A DNA stretch of 64,000 bases from Neoechinorhynchus agilis (GCA_051530055.1 CM121341.1:17856001-17920000), one strand, 5' to 3'; positions 9,165 through 21,286 are shown, counted from the stretch's first letter. Program-made: numbers and translations. Notes: generated from the letters alone by a model not told the origin.

Positions 9165-12100
9165 GAATAATTCCGGTCATCCTTCTACGCTGTTTAGTCT
9201 TCGATGCTCGATGCAGTGCGCCTGTGTTTCTTGCATTCGTTAGCCTTTTATTTAGTATTCTCAGAAATCAAAGGCGATTAAGAACGACGTCCTTAGTGTT
9301 TTATTTTTTAAATATAAGCACAAAGACGGAAGACGAAATTTATTAGTTTTTTGAAAGAACCTGGGATAAATTCGGTAGTATAATCTGACCGTTTTCACAA
9401 ATCAATGTGCAATCAATCGAGTTAGATCTTTTAAAATAATAAAACGATTGTTAAACTCTTTTGAATTGACGCACTTGTTAATTTTTGTTTTCATCGCTTC
9501 TCATCATTGTTGAGGGCTTCACTGCATGCGGGATTGCAATCAAATTTTTCTTTAACATTTATTTAGTCAACGGGGACGATCGCCGGACGTCACGGGCAGG
9601 CAGTTTTGCAGGCTACTCCTTTATCAGAATGTGTTAAGGCAAATCTATTTTACTTCATCAAAATCAATAATCATTTGTGTGTTCGGTCGTACTATCCCCA
9701 TCGATATACTATCAGGCACAGATTCAATCACTAAATGATCGAAACGGTTCCGATTACATTAAATCCAAAGAAGCTTGTCGTTACGATTTCCCCAAAAAAA
9801 AAAAATCCATTAAAATGCTTCTCACATTCCAAACGAATCGTTCAGATCAAGGCAGATATATTTTTTTATACAATGTATTCAAGTGGTTTGATGAATAATT
9901 CCGGTCATGCTTCTACGCTGTTTAGTCGTCGTTGCTCGATGCAGTGCGCCTGTGGTTCTAGCATTCGTTAGCCTTTTATTTAGTATTCTCAGAAATCAAA
10001 GGCGATAGAAAACGACGTGATTAGTGTTTTATTTTTTAAATATAAGCACAAAGACCGAACACGAAATTTATTAGTTTTTTGAAAGAATCTGGGATAAATT
10101 CGGTAGTATAATCTGACCGTTTTCACAAATCAATGTGCCATCAATCGAGTTAGATCTTTTAAAATAATGAAACGATTGTTAAACTCTTTTGAATTGACGC
10201 ACTTGTTAATTTTTGTTTTCATCGCTTCTCATCATGGTTGAGGGCTTCACTGCATGCGGGATTGCAATCAAATTTTTCTTTAATATTTATTTAGTCAACG
10301 GGGACGATCGCCGGACGTGACGGGCACTGCGTTTTGCAGGCTGCCTTTTATCAGAATGTGTTACAATCTATTTTACCATCAAAATCAATAATCATTTGTG
10401 CGTTCGGTCGTACTATCCCCATCGATATACTATCAGGCACAGATTCGATCACTAAAATGATCGAAACGGTCCTGATTACATTAAAATCCAAAGAAGCTTG
10501 TCTGCGCCGATTTCCCGATCGGTATTAAAATGCTTCTCACATTCAAACGAATCGTTCAGATGAAGGCAGATATATTTTTTTATACAATGTATTCAAGTGG
10601 TTTGATGAATAATTCCGGTCATCCTTCTACGCTGCTTAGTCTTAGTTGCTCGATGCAGTGCGCCTGTGTTTTTGCATTCGTTAGCCTTTTATTTAGTATT
10701 CTCAGAAATCAAAGGCGATAGAAAACGACGATTAGTGTTTTATTTTTTAAATATAAGCACAAAGACCGAACACGAAATTTATTAGTTTTTTGAAAGAATC
10801 TGGGATAATCAGCATAATCTGACTGCTTTCACAAATCAATGTGCCATCAATCGAGTTAGATCTTTTAAAATAATAAAATTAATCGTTAAACTCTTTTGAA
10901 TTCGACGCACTTGTTAATTTTTGTTTTCATCGCTTCTCATCATGGTTGAGGGCTTCACTGCATGCGGGATTGCAATCAAATTTTTCTTTAATATTTATTT
11001 AGTCAACGGGGACGATCGCCGGACGTGACGGGCACTGCGTTTTGCAGGCTGCCTTTTATCAGAATGTGTTACAATCTATTTTACCATCAAAATCAATAAT
11101 CATTTGTGCGTTCGGTCGTACTATCCCCATCGATATACTATCAGGCACAGATTCGATCACTAAAATGATCGAAACGGTCCTGATTACATTAAAATCCAAA
11201 GAAGCTTGTCTGCGCCGATTTCCCGATCGGCATTAAAATGCTTCTCACATTCAAACGAATCGTTCAGATCAAGGCAGATATATTTTTTTATACAATGTAT
11301 TCAAGTGGTTTGATGAATAATTCCGGTCATGCTTCTACGCTGTTTAGTCGTCGTTGCTCGATGCAGTGCGCCTGTGGTTCTAGCATTCGTTAGCCTTTTA
11401 TTTAGTATTCTCAGAAATCAAAGGCGATAGAAAACGACGTGATTAGTGTTTTATTTTTTAAATATAAGCACAAAGACCGAACACGAAATTTATTAGTTTT
11501 TTGAAAGAATCTGGGATAAATTCGGTAGTATAATCTGACCGTTTTCACAAATCAATGTGCCATCAATCGAGTTAGATCTTTTAAAATAATAAAACGATTG
11601 TTAAACTCTTTTGAATTGACGCACTTGTTAATTTTTGTTTTCATCGCTTCTCATCATGGTTGAGGGCTTCACTGCATGGGGATTGCAATCAAATTTTTCT
11701 TTAATATTTATTTAGTCAACGGGGACGATCGCCGGACGTGACGGGCAGTGCGTTTTGCAGGCTACCTTTATCAGAATGTGTTACAATCTATTTTACCATC
11801 AAAATCAATAATCATTTGTGCGTTCGGTCGTACTATCCCCATCGATATACTATCAGGCACAGATTCGATCACTAAAATGATCGAAACGGTCCTGATTATA
11901 TTAAAATCCAAAGAAGCTTGTCTGCGCCGATTTCCTGATCAGCATTTAAATGCTTCTCACATTCAAACGAATCGTTCAGATGAAGGCAGATATATTTTTT
12001 TATACAATGTATTCAAGTGGTTTGATGAATAATTCCGGTCATCCTTCTACGCTGCTTAGTCTTAGTTGCTCGATGCAGTGCGCCTGTGTTTCTTGCATTC

Positions 12101-12855
12101 GTTAGCCTTTTATTTATTATTCTCAGAAATCAAAGGCGATAGAAAACGACGTGATTAGTGTTTTATTTTTTAAATATAAGCACAAAGACCGAACACGAAA
12201 TTTATTAGTTTTTTGAAAGAATCTGGGATAAATTCGGTAGTATAATCTGACCGTTTTCACAAATCAATGTGCCATCAATCGAGTTAGATCTTTTAACACA
12301 ATAAAACGATTGTTAAACTCTTTTGAATTGACGCACTTGTTAATTTTTGTTTTCATCGCTTCTCATCATTGTTGAGGGCTTCACTGCATGCGGGATTGCA
12401 ATCAAATTTTTCTTTAACATTTATTTAGTCAACGGGGACGATCGCCGGACGTCACGGGCAGTGCGTTTTGCAGGCTACCTTTATCAGAATGTGTTACAAT
12501 CTATTTTACCATCAAAATCAATAATCATTTGTGCGTTCGGTCGTACTATCCCCATCGATATACTATCAGGCACAGATTCAATCACTAAAATGATCGAAAC
12601 GGTCCTGATTACATTAAAATCCAAAGAAGCTTGTCTGCGCCGATTTCCCGATCGGTATTAAAATGCTTCTCACATTCAAACGAATCGTTCAGATCAAGGC
12701 AGATATATTTTTTTATACAATGTATTCAAGTGGTTTGATGAATAATTCCGGTCATGCTTCTACGCTGTTTAGTCGTCGTTGCTCGATGCAGTGCGCCTGT
12801 GGTTCTAGCATTCGTTAGCCTTTTATTTAGTATTCTCAGAAATCAAAGGCGATTT
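9165..12855 (+). repeat. Satellite array, about 712 bp unit, 5.2 copies
   Basis: Copies start with GAATAATTCCGGTCAT at 9165, 9893, 10607, 11315, 12027 and 12740 (spacings 728, 714, 708, 712, 713); the sixth stops at about 12855. Each unit contains GGGGACGATCGCCGGACGT and a frame of 64-104 codons (e.g. PSKSIIICAFGRTIPIDILS) in the same place. The frame varies in length between copies and shows no domain, so I do not call it a gene. The first copy is the most divergent. Confidence 0.9.
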
Positions 12856-13800
12856 AAGAACGAATGGTGAATTGTAAGTTAATAGTTTTCGTAGAATCAA
12901 AGCATTTTATACCCTCTTACTTTCATGGGCAATCGTGATCTAAGTTACTAATCGAGCTAGATTTTAGCGAAGCTTTTAAGCATTTTAACGGAGCATTTTT
13001 ATAAAGCTTCGGGTCATGTATAAAATTGTAACGATTCTCATTTTAATAGCCAGATATCTACTCGAATCAAAATCCTTTTTTGCAACATTAACTCATGGCG
13101 TACTCAATTCTATTTCCAATATGGAGTCTCGCAAGTATATCCGCTTTCGCCCACACTCGTTTTCGTTGTCATCATCTTTATAAACGTTGGAAATCAAACT
13201 ATTTTCATCCAGTTAACTACATGGATGATATTCGTGATGTTGAATCACAAAATTTTTAAGTTTCTGTACTCCAAGGTCTCGGCAAATTTTAGTCTTAAAT
13301 CATTTTGACAATTACCAAACTCTCAAGATAAGAGAGTTACTTTTTACGATGTTGCAAACGAATATCTTATGCGGATTCTCGATGTTATTTCTGCAAACTC
13401 AAACCTCAAGTTTAGTAGTCCATATGAACACAAATAAATATATGCCAACTACGCCATGATTGTTTTATAGATAATGAACAATAATCGGTCACTAAACAAA
13501 TCAATAGCAGAGAAGAATACAACTGAGAGATTGAATGAGAACAATTGAACACTTAGGTTTATCTCTTTGCTCGATTCAATAAAAACCTAAATTAGGACTG
13601 CTGACTTGTAATTTGATCTGAGTGTGATCAAATGTGTTTGGTGTTCTTTAATTAAATTAAAATTTAGGGGTATGAAACAATATTGTTAATGAACGATAGC
13701 TTTGACTTTCTATGTTCAATGTAGCACATTTCATTCGACAAATGAAAAGTCGCTGCTTAGCAACAAGCGACAGTAAACTGCATCTTTTCAATGCAAACGA
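12856..13800. other. Spacer between satellite and membrane protein gene
   Basis: No gene, RNA or strong repeat was recognised. A short AATAAATATATGCC stretch and other AT-rich tracts are present. It should contain the promoter of the gene at 13801. Confidence 0.45.
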
Positions 13801-14766
13801 ATGATAATGGTGCCACCGACAGGTTCGTATATTTCGATCGCTTCTGTTAAAGTGATCGATTCTTTAGTTTTGGTTGTAATCGCCTTGCACATTTCGACAC
13901 TGTTGAGTAAATCCTATTTGGACAGAACGACGAATACTCCTCGATTATCCACTTCATCTTCAACTTATGAAGCAAAGCCCACATCCGAGGCAACGGTTCG
14001 CCATGCTGAGCTAATTCCCAAAGATACAGCAACCACTGAGGAAGACGTTAATGCTGTCGCAAATTTCAAGACAATGGCACCGACTTCCAATCTTCCCTCC
14101 GATGAAATTCCGCCTGAAATTCAATTACCACAATTAACGACACCGGCGACAATCTCTCGGTTACCCACTTCATCTTCAAGTTATCAAGCAAATACCGCAC
14201 CCGAGACAATGGCTCACCACGCTGTGCCAATTCCAAAAGATGAAATAACCGCTGGGGAAGACGTTAAAGCTGTCACAATTACGGAGACAATGATACCGAC
14301 TACCAATCTTCCCTCCACTAAAATTCCGCCTGAAATTCAATTTACGCAGTTAGTGGATACGACAAATGCTCCTCGATTACCCACTTCATCTTCAACTCAT
14401 AAAATAAAATCCACATCCGAGACAACAGCTCACCATGTTGTGCAAATACTAAAAGATGAAGCAAATACTGGAAAAGGCGTTAAAGCTGTCACAAATTTCG
14501 AGACAATGATGCCGACTAAAGGATCCTCAGAGGAAGGTGGAAATGTTAACAAAATGTGGGAAACGTTACTTTTAATCCTACTTTTGATATTGATCCCAAT
14601 TCTACTTGTGGTATGCCTCGCTTTTTTTATCCATGAAAAGCGCAAGAATCAGAGTGAATCATATTCCGAATCGTCTTCTGTCTCGGATTCAGAATTATCT
14701 GGAACGAATACGGAAACTACTAAAGCTGGCAAAAATGCATATCAAACGTATTTTGAAACGAACTAG
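13801..14766 (+). CDS. Mucin-like single-pass membrane protein with three internal repeats
   Basis: 321-residue single-exon frame from an ATG. A hydrophobic segment at residues 19-37 (VIDSLVLVVIALHISTLL) could be a signal anchor or uncleaved signal. The ectodomain is three degenerate repeats of about 75 residues, each with (A/S)PRLPTSSST or similar, SETTAHH, a PKDE-like turn, DVKAVTNFETM, PTTNLPS and IPPEIQ. They are rich in Ser, Thr and Pro and so probably O-glycosylated. A second hydrophobic helix follows at about residues 255-278 (LLLILLLILIPILLVVCLAF), then a short Ser/Glu-rich tail. The codon repeats drift between copies, which argues for an expressed, evolving gene rather than a fresh tandem duplication. 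Possible surface coat or adhesion protein. No family recognised. Confidence 0.65.
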   Translation: MIMVPPTGSYISIASVKVIDSLVLVVIALHISTLLSKSYLDRTTNTPRLSTSSSTYEAKPTSEATVRHAELIPKDTATTEEDVNAVANFKTMAPTSNLPSDEIPPEIQLPQLTTPATISRLPTSSSSYQANTAPETMAHHAVPIPKDEITAGEDVKAVTITETMIPTTNLPSTKIPPEIQFTQLVDTTNAPRLPTSSSTHKIKSTSETTAHHVVQILKDEANTGKGVKAVTNFETMMPTKGSSEEGGNVNKMWETLLLILLLILIPILLVVCLAFFIHEKRKNQSESYSESSSVSDSELSGTNTETTKAGKNAYQTYFETN

Positions 14767-14859
14767 TTTGATTGATCTTTAAATTACCACGATTTTTTAT
14801 TTTGAGTATAAATTGAGTTTACGTTTTTAATAAAGCGGTTATCTCTTTTACGTATATAA

Positions 14860-17765
14860 TGCCTCCACCACCGATGACGCCGATGCCCGCCCAAAACGAG
14901 CCAATCGCACGACCGAGCTTCTCAACAGAATTCTGTGAGGTTTGTGATGGAATTTTCTCCCTGACGAAAACAGGAATTCTTAGCGACCATGGACCCCGTA
15001 ATTCACGCTGCGGCGGTTCGGGTTCACCCTCTAAGTCCGTTGATGGTGGTCGCCAAAATCCTATCACATCAGCACAAAATGAAATTCCATTTGTAGGGAA
15101 TATTGTGCGGGTTCTGCTCATGAACGTTCTGAATTGAATCCCAAGGGGTGCGCGATATCAGGCCGCAATGGGATTCAACTCTCTATTGACAGACTGCATC
15201 AAGGCTAACTCAGAGTTGTCGTGGATGCATCTCAAAAGAGCGAATAAGTTCTTTTGACGAAAATTTTACTCAATGCCTTTCAATAGCATGCGAGCTACGT
15301 AAGGAGTGTATCCAGGAGCGTAGCCACCTCCGAAACTCAAATCGGTCGCTTGCTGGACGCGCTTCTTCGAAGCTCGCAAACGTAGATGTCAAAGGAGCAA
15401 TTCATCTTTTATCATCAATAAACAGTCTCGCCAAAAAATGACGAAGAAACTTTAGGAACTCCTCGTTCCAAACATCCTAGTGACGGCGGTCGGCAGTTTT
15501 CCGTTAAATCTACCTCCTTCGATGCGATCCCCAAGGTTTGTCATCGAAATCAGAATTGAAGATGACAATCTCCTCTTTTGCAAACGGATCAGCTCACGGG
15601 CTTTACGGGCTCTGTCCCCAACACCTAAAGGATATGACTTCCCTTTCAGTAGGTGACGCTGCCCAGTCCCTTGAAAATGCATTAGCACGCCTAGTCAACC
15701 AATTTGAAGGGGGAGAGTTGATTCCGAAAGCAATTGAGCTATTTTTCGGTGCATCTTTGTGTGCCCTCGCGAAAAAAGAAAGTGGGATTCGTTCCATTGC
15801 AATTGGAACAACGATGAAAACAAAACCGGCTTGCCAGTAAAACTTAAAATAAAATTTGAACAGCTCTGCGCAGCTTAACAGCAAAAATTTTCAATAAAAG
15901 GCTCGCGGAAAAAGTAGGAATGCTGCTTCGCCCTACTAAGGCTGCTGTACAGCTTGTGGCGCAGAGGCGATTGTTCATTCACTCCGCAGGTTCATCACCG
16001 GAAACTCAAAGCCGTGTGTGATCTTGAAATGTGATTTCAAGAATGCACTCAACAGAGTTCAGCGAGCAGATTGGCTCGAAGTAGTTAGAGATCACGCACC
16101 AGAAGCATTTCGCTATTTCGTTAATGCATATGGGACCCCAACACTCTTGTTGTTCAATAACTACGTTTGTTTTCAGAAAGAGGAGTTCATCAAGGATATC
16201 CTTTGGACCCAATTACTTTCTCACTTGCAGTCAATTTCGTCGCGCACTCTCTCCGGTCCAGCTTTAACGGCTGGTACCTGGATGATGCCACGCTCGGAGG
16301 TAACCCCTCTTTAGTATCGCGCGATTTGGAGACACTTGTGAAGAAGGCGGCGAAAATTGGCATTGAATTGAATGCTGCGAAATGCGAGATTTTAGTGATG
16401 AACGTGGAAGATGGGGGGTCGAGGCGAACTATCGTGAAAGATTTTCAGAACCGGGCTTCCGGGATAGAGTTGATCACTCTAGACCGGTTAAGTCTTCTAG
16501 GAAGCTGCATTTTTGTTTCTAATGTTGAAGTAGAGATAGTCAATCTTTAACCGCAATTTTCGATGCTGTGCGAACGAGTTGATGAATTTTCTTCACACGA
16601 GGCTCTGTTCCTGACCAAGAATACCCTCTTGGTCAGGAACTGCGCACAGCACCTTTTTTTAGACATAAGGTTAAGCTGACAAAATTAGACGAGGCGGTGA
16701 AAGCGTCTCCCGAGAAATTTTTAAATACTCAGCTGTCGGGCGAGGCCTGGCGTCAAGCGTCCTTGCCTGTGCTGTCTGGCTGTTTGGATATCCGAAAAGC
16801 AGTAGATATTTCTCTATCAGCTTATTTGGGATCGTATGAAGCAGGCCGCAAAATATTTCAATCCGCTCTTGGCGAGAATTACACTTTGGATGGAGATTTC
16901 GTGGAGGCTCTTAATCTTTATTGTGGAGATTCAGGCAGCGAGCAGGCCCCCGTCAATGGTTGCAAACAATCAGTTTGGGACTCACCCACTGTAGCGAGAA
17001 TTCACAACTCTTTAATTTCAGATTCTCGTGACCGGGTGAACCGAACTCGATTGGCGGCAGTCTCTACAAGAGAATCGGGTACTTGGCTCAACGCTATCCC
17101 AATCGCTTATGTGGGTACCCTTCTCTCCGACGAGACATTAAGGATTGCAGTGTCCCTGAGACTTGGGGTTACAATGTGTACATCCCATCGTTGCCGTTGC
17201 GGAGCGACCGTGGAACCGCCGGGACACCATGGTCTCGTCTGTCGGCAATTAGGCGGAAGGTACGCCGAAGTGAACGCAATGCTCTTAGTCGTGCCATGAA
17301 TACTGTGAATGCACCCAACACCATATTGCCGAGCAATCTTTGCCGACTCGATGGCTGCCGTAGACTGGACGGTGCCACAGAATTGCCGTGGCGAGAAGGA
17401 AAATGCCTCCTCTGAGCGCAACGTGCGTGGACACGCTCGCAGCCAGCAAAATAAAATTCGCCGCCGTTAAACCAGGGGGAGCAGCAACCGCCGCTGAGGA
17501 ACGCAAAAGGACAAAATACCACTGCCTAGATCGAAATCATTATTTTGTTCCCTTTGGTGTCGATACGCTCGGGTCGTTTGGTACTGCGGCGCAGGACCTG
17601 ATCAAGCGATTGTCCAAGCGATTGAGACGAATCACTGGCGATCCAAAATGAGGAGCATTCCTCGTACAAAACATTAGTATGGCTGTGCAACGGGGGAACG
17701 CTGCATCCGTCCTTTGGACTATTACACCAGGACGGCAGCTGAGTGATCCAGAGCGGTAGTGTGAA
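14860..17765 (+). mobile_element. LINE with C-terminal restriction-like endonuclease (R2-like architecture), broken
   Basis: Longest copy of a non-LTR family in this window. Parts in order: a possible N-terminal zinc finger (CEVCDGIFSLTKTG at about 14930), reverse transcriptase blocks from 15540 with VHQGYPLDPITFSL and NGWYLDDATLGG near 16180-16300, a long linker, a C-x-C-G...H...C cluster (CRCG, HHGLVCRQLGG) near 17180, then a PD-D type endonuclease motif split over frames, and the terminal GNAAS peptide near 17700. The frame shifts several times and stops occur, so the copy is dead. The YLDD box instead of the usual FADD/YADD is notable. The family has at least six further 3' fragments here. 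Assignment to the R2/NeSL-like group rests on architecture and is inference. Confidence 0.75.
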
Positions 17766-17800
17766 TGTTTGTAAATATCATAAAGTAAATTATTTTGGCA

Positions 17801-18290
17801 TTAAAAATATCCATAAGTGGTCTCATGAAATTTTACGATCAACGGAACAGAGTTATTAGGGTCTAAGATAAATGAAGAGTTTAGGTTCCAAATCCAGCCA
17901 TTACACATTAACTGAAGATCATGTAGATCCCATTTCGTTTGTTTATCACATTGATGCGCTTCTTTCTGCATCTTCTTTTTAAATTTTAAAGCTGTTATTT
18001 GGCGGTTTACTGGCATGTAATTAATTCATAATTTTTGGTACACGATATTCTATTTAAGGAAAGCAAAAATTTTTCTTACCACGCAGCTCTAAATTAATGT
18101 TCCATAGGGGGTTTCGTGAAACTTTGAATTTTTCATATCGCATATATTGTCTGTCATTTAAAATCTGATCTTAAATTAAGATATTAAGTGTACTAACTAT
18201 TTCTGTTGTTTCTGGATGTCATAATTTTTAATAAGCTCATAGTAACGAAATAAAATTCTAAGCACGTTGTTGACCGAAACTGTGCATTTG
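17801..18290 (-). CDS. Candidate C-terminal exons, possibly of the xylosyltransferase gene
   Basis: Three coding-like stretches on the minus strand. Exon from 18290 to about 18200 after acceptor TTTCAG reads KCTVSVNNVLRILFRYYELI. A second, about 18156-18080, reads DRQYMRYEKFKVSRNPLWNI and ends at donor GTAAGA. A 70 bp intron (18010-18079) leads in phase to 17801-18009, ending NSSFILDPNNSVPLIV...YGYF and a stop. YM-x-x-x-x-F and a late W...DPNNS resemble the C-terminal domain of peptide O-xylosyltransferases (NEYMEQSF; WSS...DPKS). However, the upstream catalytic part ends in its own stop at 18715, and the junction between exon one and two is unresolved. It may be the same gene or a neighbour. 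Confidence 0.4.
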
Positions 18291-18714
18291 CTGAAATTAT
18301 TACAAAATGAAAAAATGAATACTGTTGTCTTTTCAAAATTGGAAATAAATTAAGACACAAGCAGCTAAGCGACGCTCTGCTTGTGGCTATTTATCGGTTG
18401 CTGTGGCATGTTAAGCAGCAGACCTGAACATCAATTTTTTACAGCATCTTATAATGTGTCTGTAGCCTTGCGGATTTTAAATGAAACTAAGTAAAAATCG
18501 GTTAAACGATTTCGGAAAAACACCTTTAAGCTGATTAATCATAATGACATCAAGATTCATTTACTATAAAGTAAAATGAACCGCTCGTTTCGGATTACTC
18601 ACACACACAAAGAGATGAATGTAGATCTTCATTGCCGTAATTTCAAACGCACGCAGCAAACGATCCGAATAATCGACTGATCGAGATTACTCGCGGTCGC
18701 GTTTTACAGTCGTT

Positions 18715-20004
18715 TTAGCTTTTCAGTATTTTATTTGATATATGAATTGCAATCTGGAAGCCTTCAAAATCATTGAATTTACGAGCGAAAAATCGAGTGT
18801 GGCGTTTTTTTAGCAATTCACTTAAAATGCGTTTATCATCTAAAGAGAATAATGTTTAATGAGACACCATGTAAACATTTTCTCCTTTAAAGTGCGGAAC
18901 AAGAGTGCCGAACAAGTGCCATTAATGCAACTACTTTCACGGATCCATTTGATGAATCGAAGGTCATCATTTATGAAGCGAAATGGGATTTTTGAATATA
19001 TATACAAAAGATTGCAGTATTAGAAGTATGACAGCGTAATGATTAAGTAAATTTTGCTTATAATAACTAAATGAAAGTGAGGGATGCCCCTCATTCTCAA
19101 GTCGAAAAACCAGTAAAAGATAGAAGCAATCATTTGTATCCTACTGAATAGATGCATGAAAAAAGGTCTCCATTGGAAATATTGACAACATACTTCGATA
19201 CCAGATTACAGATTTATAAACAACGGCGTCCAGTATATGGCTTACAAACCTCGCATGAAGTACAAACCAATCGGATCCAAAAGGTCGCTTCCCTCCACTG
19301 CATAATCCATTTCGGATCTTTATTCTCATTATTCTCCTCTCTTCTTGAAAGTAAAACTCGTCTAAGTGCTGTGGCCTTTGTCTTAAATGCCACTTGCGAG
19401 CGAATCGAATAAAGTTTGTGTTTGGGTACAATGACAAAAAACTTTCCAATTTGTTTATTGACTGTAAAGGAAAATCACTCCCACTTAAATTAATAAAAAA
19501 ATCAAAGTTGTAACGGTCACGAGTATACCGCATTACATCGATTATTAATAACAACATCTGATTACCACCCCAAATTGTTTCCCTTCTTTTTGGCCAAACA
19601 GTGATCTTCTTGTAGACTGTTAAATCTAACAATGATTCGTATAGATCATTGTCTCGTTTGTCGGCATGAATTATTACTTTGCACTTAAGACAGCTTTGTA
19701 CGATTACTTTGGTCAAAAGCCGGATTTGGTTAAAGTTATCTCCATGAACGCAGATCAGGAAAACAATACTGACATTCATTCTTGATCGTGAAGGTAAGAG
19801 ATTGACTTCCGGTGGAGTTTGAGTTTTTTCTCCTGATAAGAATTTTAAATAATTTCTTACAACCTCACACAGGCTAACGATCGTAGTCTCCGATTGAAAT
19901 TCATTCAAATTAGAAATGTAATGGAGACAGCTCATTCGCTGAGAGAATATAAAAGACAATGTGAGTGATATGTAGAATACAATCAAGTCGAAGGTATTCG
20001 CCAT
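18715..20004 (-). CDS. Xylosyltransferase-family glycosyltransferase (GT14, Branch domain)
   Basis: GT14 enzymes move xylose or GlcNAc in the Golgi; xylosyltransferase starts glycosaminoglycan chains on proteoglycan serines. Exon 1 (19144-20004) has an N-terminal hydrophobic anchor (FDLIVFYISLTLSFIF) then the catalytic core: VIIHADKRDN, ETIWGGNQMLL, DFFINLSGSDFPLQ, GSDWFVLHARFV and METFFHASIQ. A 143 bp TA-flanked element (18999-19141) interrupts; without it the peptide runs IQ-YSKIPFRFINDDLRFIKW, the family's VDNNLR..NW block. A 101 bp GT-AG intron (18840-18940) joins to exon 3 (18715-18839) with TRFFARKF, matching TFFARKF of xylosyltransferases, and a stop. Total 347 residues, short for vertebrate XYLT but like other GT14 members. 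The Cys-rich stretch after the W is missing. Substrate not certain. Confidence 0.75.
18999..19141. mobile_element. TA-flanked 143 bp TIR element inside the GT14 coding sequence
   Basis: Flanked by TA at 18997-18998 and 19142-19143. Read on the minus strand it starts GGATACAAATGATTGC and its other end, reverse complemented, is TATACAAAAGATTGC: 13 of the 14 bases from ATACAAA onward match. Removal of the element and one TA turns CAG...TTC into CAG TAT TCA and restores the conserved frame. The intervening sequence has a stop directly after CAG, and no AG lies between the last upstream stop and the conserved FINDDLR peptide, so a GT-AG intron does not explain it. Confidence 0.7.
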
Positions 20005-20635
20005 TTCAGAAATTCCATTTTAAAGATACATATCTAAAAATGAATACGAAGACATTAAATTAAATACTGATGAAATGCAACTAAAACCTACGCCTTTATA
20101 CGGACTGACATAATGAATGTTAGTGCCGCCCAAAAATAGCCGTATTCCACAGTTAATCATATAAAAAGACTTTTTATTTGTAATATTTTGAACTACATCT
20201 CTACGAGAAATAGTGGTTTTTTATTAAATTCGAAGTAACGAACTAAACTTTATACATAAAGTGGAGCCATAACTAGTTGCATCAAAACAATTAGGAGCGG
20301 AAAGTTCGTACCGCTTGTTGAGCAGTTCTGTGGTTTCCTAGCTGATTTCCAGTGGCCAAAGACCTGGTGGAACTATCAGTCCGGTAACATTGAACGCAGC
20401 GTCGTTGCTTAAATGCAGAAACGATTATTTCGGTAGTCAATGGCCCTGTGTGCCGATTATCTCGCTTCATTGCGATGGCGATTAGCTCACTACTTCAGAG
20501 AACGTGTTAATATGTGCGAGGTGCGGGGGTTTTACTTAATTCTCTGAATGCGAGATGCAATGACTTAAATGGTAGCTACGTTATTTTTATTATGTCTCGC
20601 TCTATACAAACGTCGACAGAGCACTCCAGAAGCGG
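20005..20635. other. Spacer upstream of the GT14 gene
   Basis: Contains the likely promoter of the minus-strand GT14 gene near 20010-20100. The rest shows no gene. Sequence towards 20600 probably belongs to the Penelope-like debris that follows. Confidence 0.4.
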
Positions 20636-21275
20636 TTGAATACGAACAAAGAGAACTTAAACCTATTTAGAATGTTACCAACGGACCTGATTCGAATCAC
20701 TCAAATTATTTTCGAGGGCAACCTCTTGCGATATAACAACCGACTTTATAGACAAATCCGTGTACTGTTAATGGGAAACAACCCTGCTCCAGTCTTGGCA
20801 TTGATTTTCCCCGATGATTTGGAAATGCTGTGTCTTCCCACATATGACGACGAGCCTAATTTATCTCCGCTATGTGAATGATAGGTTGTTCACCTACAGA
20901 GAAGATTGTTATAAAGAAATTATTCATTATAGTTTCAGTTTCAATTATCGATGTTTGATACAGAAATAGATTTATCTTGAAAATTTTCGGCTTTTTCGTA
21001 GGCCTTCTTCAGCCAATCTACAATTTAAAAGAAGCATTGTCAAATAGTTTATTCGGTAGGACTCGCAAGCTGAGTTTGTAGTCAGCTTTGTTGCCAACAA
21101 AAGTACCTGTTTGCTGGATAATTATGGCTTCCATAGTCACTATGTCGTGTCTTACGTTACTCCTCGCAAGAACCTCGACGCCATCAAAATTGATTTCATG
21201 CCCACTGCCATTGATGTGAGACACTATCGCCGAGCTCACGTCAGACTTTTTGATAACTGCCCTACTGTGCCCAGC
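20636..21275. mobile_element. Penelope-like element debris (RT and GIY-YIG endonuclease parts)
   Basis: The plus-strand frame at 20636-20881 reads RYNNRLYRQIRVLLMGNNPA then PVLALIFPDDLE, matching the FNGKLY.Q..GVAMGSPL.PVLA block of Penelope-type reverse transcriptases. On the minus strand, about 21275-21018, a frame reads SAIVSHINGS then GHEINFDGVEVLAR and MEAIIIQQTG, matching the C-terminal GIY-YIG endonuclease region. The two pieces are in opposite orientation and incomplete, so this is decayed, rearranged debris. A hammerhead-like motif lies between them. Confidence 0.7.
20910..21010 (-). repeat. Dispersed repeat with hammerhead-like core, copy A
   Basis: Nearly the same sequence, reverse complemented, occurs at 42262-42358 (shared blocks AATTATTCATTATAGTTTCA, GTTTGAT, AAATAGATTTATCTTGAAAA). 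On the minus strand it contains CTGAAGAAGGCC...GCCGAAAATTTTC, the same core as both arms of the hairpin at 46667-46863. Confidence 0.7.
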
Positions 21276-21286
21276 AATCCTTCTTT

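Noticed and set aside
10334-12661. Repeated frame of 64-104 codons in the 712 bp satellite as a gene family
   Set aside because: Length and start differ between units, no domain, and the same region is simply copied with the unit. Kept only as a low-interest observation.
14819-15121. Minus-strand 100-codon frame with a glycine-rich hydrophobic end (SFWAGIGVIGGGGI)
   Set aside because: The plus strand reads a zinc-finger-like N-terminus in line with the LINE that follows, so I treat the minus frame as its shadow.
19152-19412. Plus-strand 86-codon frame over the GT14 gene
   Set aside because: Antisense shadow of a clearly conserved coding exon.
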